The translations under genes and the position numbers were made by a program. A stretch of DNA of 38,939 nt from assembly GCA_947491475.1 (NCBI GenBank), contig CANLKN010000029.1, positions 1-38,939 on the forward strand. Reading direction: 5' to 3'. Below are positions 35,235-38,939 of this stretch, one piece after another. The notes below the pieces were generated by a model that was not told the DNA's origin, searched no databases, and saw only the letters and a program-made list of their open reading frames with translations. This DNA is from Akkermansiaceae bacterium (GTDB lineage Bacteria; Verrucomicrobiota; Verrucomicrobiia; Verrucomicrobiales; Akkermansiaceae). Each line of letters opens with the position of its first letter. Position 1 is the first letter of the stretch.

Positions 35235-36623
35235 TCACTTTTCGAGAGCCGCAAGCAGTTTTCCGTGGATGCCGCCAAAGCCGCCGTTGCTGAGCACGGC
35301 CACGACGTCGCCGGGCGCGGCTTCCTGTTTGACGCAGGAGATGATGCTTTCCACATCCGGCAGGTAATAGCCCCTGCCACCGAGGCGGGCGATGTCGGCG
35401 GAGAGTTTGACAGGATCAAGGCGGTCGTTTTCCGGGATCTTGTGGAGATCGTGCATGGCGGCGACGACGGCGAAATCCGCGAGCGCGAGGGCCTCGGCGA
35501 GTTCGTTCTGGAAGACGGCGCGGCGCGTGGTGTTGGAGCGCGGCTCGAATAGGATCCACAGGCGCGAATCCGGATGGCGCTGGCGCAGGCTCTGCACCGC
35601 AAGGCGGATGGCGGTGGGGTGGTGCGCGAAGTCGTCGATCACCTTGATGCCGCCGGCTTCGCCGCGGAGTTCCTGGCGGCGGGCGACGCCTTCGAAGGCC
35701 TCAAGCCCTGCGCGGATCTCATCGGAACTGAGACCGGCGAAGCTGGCGGCCGCAGCGGCCATCGCGGCATTGCGCACGTTGAATTCGCCGGTCATGCGCA
35801 GCGAGTAACAAACCCCGCCGAGGGTGAATGAACTGCGATTTTTCTCGTAGTTCACGTTTCCGATGCGCAGCGCGCAGGATTCCGAGAATCCGACGGACGT
35901 CACCGGACAGGGAGCGTCACGCGCGACATCGAGGCAGTCCGGCTCATCGCCATTGATGAAGGCCATGCCCTTGCGCGGGACGATGTTGAGCAGGCGGCGG
36001 AAGCTGAGTTTGATCTCGTCGAGCGAGTTGTAGATATCGGCATGATCGAACTCGATGTTGTTGATGACCACGCATTCGGGCAGGTAGTGGAGGAATTTCG
36101 AGCGCTTGTCGAAGAAGGCGGTGTCGTATTCGTCGCCTTCGAGCACGTTGAATTCGGAATCGCTGAAATGCGCGCCGCAGCCGAGGTTTTTCGGCAGGCC
36201 GCCGATCATGAATCCGGGATTGTGCCCGGCGTGGCGCAGCAGCCACGCGAGCATCGCTGAGGTGGTGGTTTTGCCGTGGGTGCCGGAGACCACGAAGTTG
36301 CGTTTGCCGCGCAGGAAGAACTCCTTCATCACCTCGGGCAGGGAATGATAGAGCAGCTTGCGGTCGAGCGTAGCCTCGGCCTCCGGGTTGCCGCGCGAGA
36401 TCGCGTTGCCGATGATGACCACATCCGTGTCCGCGGGAATGTTTTCCTCGCGGTATCCTTCGGCAATGGTGATGCCCTGGCCGCGCAGGAAATCCGACAT
36501 CGGCGGATAGACGTTGGCATCGCTGCCGGTCACGGTGAACCCGCGTTGTTTCATGGCGGCGGCGACGGCGCCCATGGCGGTGCCACAGATGCCGGTGAAG
36601 TGGAAGCGGGTCTTGTCGGACAT
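35235..36623 (-). CDS. mpl: UDP-MurNAc:L-Ala-gamma-D-Glu-meso-DAP ligase Mpl
   Basis: 462 residues from ATG 36623 (MSDKTRFHFTGICGTAMGAV); the frame is open beyond to 36827 without similarity. Mpl reattaches recycled tripeptide to UDP-MurNAc in the cytosol. It has the Mur-ligase N-terminal dinucleotide-like fold (TGICGTAMG, TGSDANVYPPMSDFL, the latter an Mpl hallmark), the ATP loop VSGTHGKTTTSAM near 110-122, the central EGDEYDTAFFDKRSKF motif, and DDFAHHPTAIRLA in the C-terminal domain. The presence of MurC-like residues is shared, but the YPPMS and DTAFFDKRSKF motifs separate Mpl from MurC. Indicates a meso-DAP type peptidoglycan. Confidence 0.92.
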   Translation of the reverse strand: MSDKTRFHFTGICGTAMGAVAAAMKQRGFTVTGSDANVYPPMSDFLRGQGITIAEGYREENIPADTDVVIIGNAISRGNPEAEATLDRKLLYHSLPEVMKEFFLRGKRNFVVSGTHGKTTTSAMLAWLLRHAGHNPGFMIGGLPKNLGCGAHFSDSEFNVLEGDEYDTAFFDKRSKFLHYLPECVVINNIEFDHADIYNSLDEIKLSFRRLLNIVPRKGMAFINGDEPDCLDVARDAPCPVTSVGFSESCALRIGNVNYEKNRSSFTLGGVCYSLRMTGEFNVRNAAMAAAAASFAGLSSDEIRAGLEAFEGVARRQELRGEAGGIKVIDDFAHHPTAIRLAVQSLRQRHPDSRLWILFEPRSNTTRRAVFQNELAEALALADFAVVAAMHDLHKIPENDRLDPVKLSADIARLGGRGYYLPDVESIISCVKQEAAPGDVVAVLSNGGFGGIHGKLLAALEK

Positions 36624-36688
36624 GGAAGAGGGCGAGGCTAGGAAGCAAAATCCGCGCTGCCAACCCGTAATACGGCCGGATCCGCGCG

Positions 36689-36886
36689 ATGGGGCTGCTC
36701 GACAAGGCGTCGGCCAAACTCCGCAAGAAGAGCAGCCGTGCGGGAGAGGCCGTGCGGGAGCACAACCGGCACGAGGCGGAACGGACCGTCTCCATCCTTT
36801 CCAAGGAGTTGGGCCTTCCAGAATCACGGGAGGAACTCATCAGCCTCTGTTACGCCGTGCAGGGCGATCCCGCCCATTGGCGATGA
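36689..36886 (+). CDS. small hypothetical protein, possibly frame-broken
   Basis: 65 residues, basic and helical (MGLLDKASAKLRKKSSRAGE, then a KELGLPESREELISL segment). Not recognised. It diverges from mpl. In another frame right after its stop, 36884-36968 reads DDSPFYTSLGYVPASKRHPG then RPRKKRMP before a stop, so the gene may once have continued; this is only suggestive. No partner gene nearby. Confidence 0.4.
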   Translation: MGLLDKASAKLRKKSSRAGEAVREHNRHEAERTVSILSKELGLPESREELISLCYAVQGDPAHWR

Positions 36887-36968
36887 CTCCCCGTTCTACA
36901 CCTCCCTCGGCTATGTCCCGGCCAGCAAACGCCACCCCGGCCGCCCCCGCAAAAAACGCATGCCGTGA

Positions 36969-37340
36969 CGAGAGGGTTTGTGAATCTGGTTACTCTGACC
37001 ACATACACCACAATGGCGACCCGTTCCACGAACAAGCATCGCAAATTGCAGCCAACGGCGAACTACCGCGCCCAGCCACAGCCAAATTGTTCATTCCAAC
37101 GAATTGAGATCGGCCTGCTAAATTCTTGAAATGGTGCCTGGTGTGAACCGACTTCCGATACCGAAAACCCGGTGGGGCTGGCGCGCCGTCGCCGGCCCAC
37201 TTGTCGCCAGCTTGTCCGCCCGTAGCCTTGGCGAAGGAGGGCGGCGCGCGTGGCGAATGAAGCGCCTACCAATTTTCACGATCAAAAGTGCAAGCTGTCT
37301 TGCCGCGCCTCAAAAATTCCGGCAACCTGCTTCCACCTCC
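36969..37340. other. gene-free spacer with a dispersed hairpin repeat
   Basis: About 370 bp with no supported gene. Near its right end, 37217-37245 (CCGCCCGTAGCCTT-GGCGAAGGAGGGCGG) forms an imperfect hairpin, led by CTTGTCCGCC exactly as at 173-199, so it is a second copy of that repeat family. The reading frame of the next gene is open back to 37131 but the extra translation has no protein-like character. Confidence 0.5.
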
Positions 37341-38912
37341 ATGAAACGGGAAAATCGCCGCCGACAACGCCAGCGAGCACCACGCGTTGCTGCCGATTCC
37401 GTTGCTGCTCCGTCTCCCGTTCCACCGCGCCCCGAGATCCTGCACATGGACGGCCGCCACCTGATCTGGCGTGCCACCCAGCGGCCCGCCCCTGGTCTGC
37501 CATTGAGCCCGATCACCTGGGACATCCAGCTCCGGGAAAATGACATCGCCGTCCGTGCCGATCTCGACGTGCAGGGAGAAATGCGCGACATCGATTTCCG
37601 AGAAGTGCGCGGCAGACTCAATGATGTCCTTGTTTCGGAATCCTTCGCTGAAGGATCCATCGCCTTCCACACCAGACGCATGCGCCGCTCCCTTTACTGG
37701 CAGCGCTCACCCGATGACGATTGCAGCCATCTCACGCCTGCCATGTTCGATGAGGCGCAAGCATCGTGGACGTTTGGCACATCGATGTCGCGTCAAACCT
37801 CCGACTGGAATTTCCCCTTGGATGTTCCCGTCGTCCGTCCTGCCTCGAACCAAATGCTTCTCGAACGGTGGGAGGAACGACAATGGGCGGCCTATGCACG
37901 CCAAAGGCTGAAGTGGACTAGGAAACTCTCACTCGATCCAGATTGCGGCGAAATCATGCGAGGTATGGGAAATATCTGCCGTCTGCGCCTGCTCCACTAC
38001 TGGCAGATCCCAGAGTGTCGCCAGTTGTTCACCTCCTCTAAACCCTTCACCATCCTGTTCTGCACGCCGGGTCTCATGCCGGAACTCGACGACACAACGA
38101 ATCCATTATGGAAGGAAACCGCGACCCACATGGCGCGCCTGCCGCGCCGGGAATGGATGGTGCGACTCGGTCTGCCGGCCAACCGCCAAGCCGTTCGACT
38201 CTTCACGCGTATCATCCCGCGCCTGATCGTCCCCCAGCTCCCATTGATCCGCCAAGCATTTGCCAATCCGCTCGCGATCAAGCGGCTTTCCGACACCACC
38301 TGCGCCATTGATGAAATGATGCTCCGTCTCTGCCAATACGAAACGTTCCCCTTGTATTGGCCCCTCTTCCGCCAACTCTGCCGCGACCGGGAGAAATGCG
38401 ACCCCTCATTGAGCTACATCAACCAAATCATCCAATTCTTCCGGGACGACGACGCCATCAGCTGTCGCATGCGGCAACGCTTCCGCTGGGCACGCAGCGT
38501 GGAGGATCTCAAGAAAGTCCAGCGCGCTGCCGGATGGCTCCGCACGCACTGGCACGGACTCTTCGATCCCGGTGTCCAAGACGACCTCGGAAACCTAAGC
38601 GCCCCGCTGCCCGAGACCGAATCCATCCGCCTCCTCAATCGCCCCCAAGACCTGCTCAATATCTCATCCGCCAACGACCTCTGCCTCGAACAATATCTCC
38701 ACCCCATCACCCAAGGGCAATACGCCCTCTACCAAGTCCGCCACCAAGGCGAATTCGCCGTCGCCGGTCTCCGCCGAACCGATGACGGATCATGGGAAAT
38801 CGACCAAATCAAAGGTCCGAAGAATGCCGACCCGTCGAAGGCCTTGGCGGGTCACGTTGCAGCCTGGTATCAGTCCAATATCCCAATCCTTCACTCCGAA
38901 ATGATTTCTTGA
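37341..38912 (+). CDS. PcfJ-like domain protein
   Basis: 523 residues from ATG 37341, which opens with a basic segment (MKRENRRRQRQRAPRV). The C-terminal 100 residues (LCLEQYLHPITQGQYALYQV, then AGLRRTDDGSWEIDQIKGPK and a following SKALAGHVAAWYQ) resemble the PcfJ domain found in plasmid and phage-linked proteins of unknown function. The middle is rich in Arg, Trp and Leu with helices; no enzyme motif is evident. No signal peptide. Single gene at the window's right edge, complete with stop TGA. The PcfJ assignment is from pattern memory and moderate at best; an uncharacterised verrucomicrobial family is the alternative. Confidence 0.55.
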   Translation: MKRENRRRQRQRAPRVAADSVAAPSPVPPRPEILHMDGRHLIWRATQRPAPGLPLSPITWDIQLRENDIAVRADLDVQGEMRDIDFREVRGRLNDVLVSESFAEGSIAFHTRRMRRSLYWQRSPDDDCSHLTPAMFDEAQASWTFGTSMSRQTSDWNFPLDVPVVRPASNQMLLERWEERQWAAYARQRLKWTRKLSLDPDCGEIMRGMGNICRLRLLHYWQIPECRQLFTSSKPFTILFCTPGLMPELDDTTNPLWKETATHMARLPRREWMVRLGLPANRQAVRLFTRIIPRLIVPQLPLIRQAFANPLAIKRLSDTTCAIDEMMLRLCQYETFPLYWPLFRQLCRDREKCDPSLSYINQIIQFFRDDDAISCRMRQRFRWARSVEDLKKVQRAAGWLRTHWHGLFDPGVQDDLGNLSAPLPETESIRLLNRPQDLLNISSANDLCLEQYLHPITQGQYALYQVRHQGEFAVAGLRRTDDGSWEIDQIKGPKNADPSKALAGHVAAWYQSNIPILHSEMIS

Positions 38913-38939
38913 AATCGGCAATTCGCCATCATATGGTGG

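Noticed and set aside
36884-36968. Reading DDSPFYTSLGYVPASKRHPG as the frameshifted tail of the 36689 gene
   Set aside because: No known full-length protein is recalled that joins the two parts; kept only as a remark.

Overview
The window looks like a chromosomal segment of a high-GC Verrucomicrobiota bacterium, probably near Verrucomicrobiaceae/Luteolibacter. This is inferred from gene content (MurJ, type-2 LeuA, monomeric NADP-isocitrate dehydrogenase, Mpl, rpmH-rnpA-yidD-yidC), a Gram-negative envelope gene set, and many short hairpin repeats between genes. No database search was possible.

Layout. 1-1200 is decayed: an XRE/NadS-type antitoxin with an in-frame amber codon, then a degraded group II intron. 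1.2-15.5 kb is core genome: murJ, rsmD, leuA, an acyltransferase and folD, rpmH-rnpA-yidD-yidC, an uncharacterised gene, icd, an odd DsbD-N/redoxin chimera and a secreted alpha/beta hydrolase. 15.6-16.8 kb holds phage debris (terminase small subunit with an in-frame TGA, a lone HTH segment, an excisionase-like gene). 16.8-25.4 kb is a defence island on the minus strand. In transcription order it reads hsdM, PD-(D/E)XK nuclease (DUF1016), hsdS, an unnamed two-gene module, an AAA15 ATPase (RloA-like), and an RloB-like TOPRIM domain fused in frame to what reads as the C-terminal part of a type I HsdR subunit. No HsdR nuclease/translocase domain is present in the window. 25.6-32.3 kb is a compact 6.6-kb element in tRNA-Leu(UAG). 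It carries an integrase, an excisionase-like protein, a P4/D5-type primase-helicase and a terminase-small-subunit-like protein, but no visible structural genes, so it resembles a phage satellite. It is bounded by a 56-bp duplication of the tRNA 3' part and has matching sub-terminal repeats at both ends. 32.4-36.6 kb returns to core genes (EF-hand protein, cdsA, dxr, mpl). 36.7-38.9 kb holds a small unknown ORF and a PcfJ-like protein.

How the genes work together. The defence island has the modification and specificity parts of a type I restriction system. In place of the HsdR motor it has an ATPase-TOPRIM pair (RloAB/AbiL/PARIS-like), with the TOPRIM protein carrying the HsdR tail. In known type I enzymes that tail lies near the methyltransferase core. 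Either a deletion has crippled a normal system, or the methyltransferase now works with a different effector. The hsdM-DUF1016-hsdS genes and most satellite genes overlap by ATGA, so they are probably translationally coupled. The two most noteworthy objects are the RloB-HsdR' chimera inside this motorless type I locus and the small tRNA-Leu satellite next to it.
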